A stretch of DNA of 5,670 nucleotides, from the NCBI GenBank assembly GCA_013695265.1, contig JACDAU010000182.1:1-5670 (forward strand), given 5' to 3'. The notes under the pieces were generated by a model. The model saw only the letters and a program-made list of their open reading frames with translations, ran no database searches and was not told the origin of the DNA. Positions 5,021 to 5,670 of the stretch are shown here, piece after piece (within the stretch, counting starts at the first letter, position 1; the number at the start of each line of letters is the position of its first letter). A program made the translations under genes and the position numbers. This stretch comes from Chloroflexia bacterium. GTDB taxonomy: Bacteria > Chloroflexota > Chloroflexia > Thermobaculales > Thermobaculaceae.

Positions 5021-5670
5021 TTACACCGCAACCCCCTTCGCCTCTACCGGATACCGCTCGCGCCAGGCATTGTACCCGCCTCGCAGGGCCCGCGCGTCGA
5101 TGCCCACGGACCGCAACGTCTGCGCCACACGGGCGCTCGTCCCCTCACTCGGTCAGGTGCAGTAGGCGACGACGGTCTCCCCCTTGGAACGGCCTCGCGC
5201 CCACTCCTCTACCTTGTCAGGTGCGACGCGCACACTGTCCGGAATCTGCCCTGGGTCCCGATCATATTGCGAGCGGGTCCGCACATCCAGCACGATGGGC
5301 GGGTTCGGTCCGGCAAGCAATGCGGCCAGCTCCTCCAGGGATATGCGCGGCGCGGCCTCTCCCTCCGCCCCGAACAGGCCAGTAGCGCTGCCGGTGCGCT
5401 CCTCCGCGTGGGTCGTTCGGCGTACCGCGCGCGCGTAGGCCGCGGCGAGTGGCGCGACCGACGCCCCATGGGCTACTACCGAGACTATCACCACGACGCC
5501 GATGATCGCCAGCAACCGCTCCGCCTGGGGCACGCCGTCCCGCACGAGCAACAGGGCAAACAGCAGTGAGGCGAGGCCGCGAGGACCGAACCAGCCGATA
5601 AAGGCGCGCGCTCGGGAACTCATGTGCGCTCGCCGGAGCACGAGTCCCAACGCGAGCGGCCTTGCGACGA
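5021..5670 (-). CDS. CPA1/NhaP-type antiporter-rhodanese fusion, 3' part, with in-frame TGA (candidate selenocysteine)
   Basis: The 5' end lies beyond the window; the visible frame encodes about 215 codons. The first part resembles the last transmembrane segments of CPA1/NhaP sodium:proton antiporters: an FIGWFGPRGLASL motif (codons near 5599-5561) and a second hydrophobic segment ending SVVAHGASVAPLA. After a polar linker comes a rhodanese (sulfurtransferase) domain with LDVRTRSQYD (about 5290-5261), GQIPDSVRV and VVAYCT. There an in-frame TGA occurs at 5153-5155, two codons after Cys (5159-5161). The frame continues with PSEGTSARVA, ARALRGGYNAW and a TAA at 5021-5023: 43 further residues that complete a normal rhodanese fold, with 36 of 43 codons ending in G or C. 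The TGA lies where related domains, as I recall them, have the second Cys of Cys-x-Cys-Pro. It may encode selenocysteine. If it is a real stop, the protein would lose its active-site helix. Confidence 0.75.
5115..5141 (-). promoter_or_regulatory. SECIS-like hairpin downstream of the in-frame TGA
   Basis: On the minus strand a perfect 5-bp stem GCGCC/GGCGC (5136-5132 with 5126-5122) closes the pentaloop CGUGU. Below it, after a 1x3 internal loop, GACG pairs with CGUU (3 Watson-Crick pairs plus a G-U). The apical loop begins 21 nt after the TGA and has G at its second position followed by U. These match the general bacterial SECIS description: a stem-loop within the coding region, about 16-37 nt from UGA to the loop, and G among the first loop bases. 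Short GC stems arise easily by chance in such DNA, so this is supporting rather than decisive. Confidence 0.45.

Noticed and set aside
4971..5023. TGA read-through at the end of the CPA2 antiporter as evidence for genome-wide TGA reassignment
   Set aside because: The antiporter is complete at this TGA, and the sequence after it runs antisense into the rhodanese gene without resembling any antiporter tail; Trp is encoded by TGG throughout. TGA is a normal stop here.
5153..5650. A stand-alone 165-residue gene starting at TTG 5650 and ending at the TGA
   Set aside because: The frame is open upstream with antiporter-like residues, and the rhodanese domain continues in frame past the TGA, so this is only an internal piece of a longer gene.

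Overview
The window is a GC-rich bacterial segment, roughly two thirds G+C by eye. It carries seven protein genes, two of them cut by the window edges. No rRNA, tRNA, mobile element or CRISPR array is visible. Strong G/C at third codon positions, family members of the kind seen in Thermomicrobia and other GC-rich soil or thermophile phyla, and a leaderless-type promoter suggest a GC-rich non-proteobacterial lineage, possibly Chloroflexota. That placement is a low-confidence inference.

Layout from left to right. Positions 1-309 (+) hold the C-terminal end of a D-threonine aldolase/D-serine dehydratase-like PLP enzyme. Positions 310-642 contain no gene but several hairpins. A four-gene series then runs on the minus strand, transcribed right to left: a nitroreductase (2579-3133), peptide methionine sulfoxide reductase MsrA (2033-2524), a DUF2071/YqjF-like protein (1148-2011) and a small DUF4260 membrane protein (643-990). 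Divergent from the nitroreductase, a CPA2-type (Kef/YbaL-like) cation:proton antiporter with a C-terminal RCK/TrkA-N domain occupies 3279-4973 (+). Convergent with it, at 5021-5670 (-), is the 3' end of a second antiporter of the CPA1/NhaP type, fused to a rhodanese domain.

The most interesting signal is in this last gene. The rhodanese frame is interrupted by one in-frame TGA (5153-5155) at the active-site loop, two codons after a Cys. The position is where related rhodanese domains, as I recall them, have the second Cys of a Cys-x-Cys-Pro signature. The frame then continues for 43 well-conserved rhodanese residues to a TAA at 5021-5023, with high third-position GC. Downstream of the TGA, in the mRNA sense, is a hairpin whose apical loop starts 21 nt after the TGA and has a G in its second position. 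This fits the general bacterial SECIS pattern. The gene is therefore a candidate selenocysteine-containing antiporter-rhodanese fusion. The alternatives are a nonsense mutation or a sequencing error. TGA is an ordinary stop elsewhere in the window (end of the CPA2 antiporter), which argues against global recoding.

The gene set is consistent with oxidative or redox stress handling (MsrA, nitroreductase, possibly the rhodanese) and ion/pH homeostasis (two antiporters). A functional link between the two groups is inference only.
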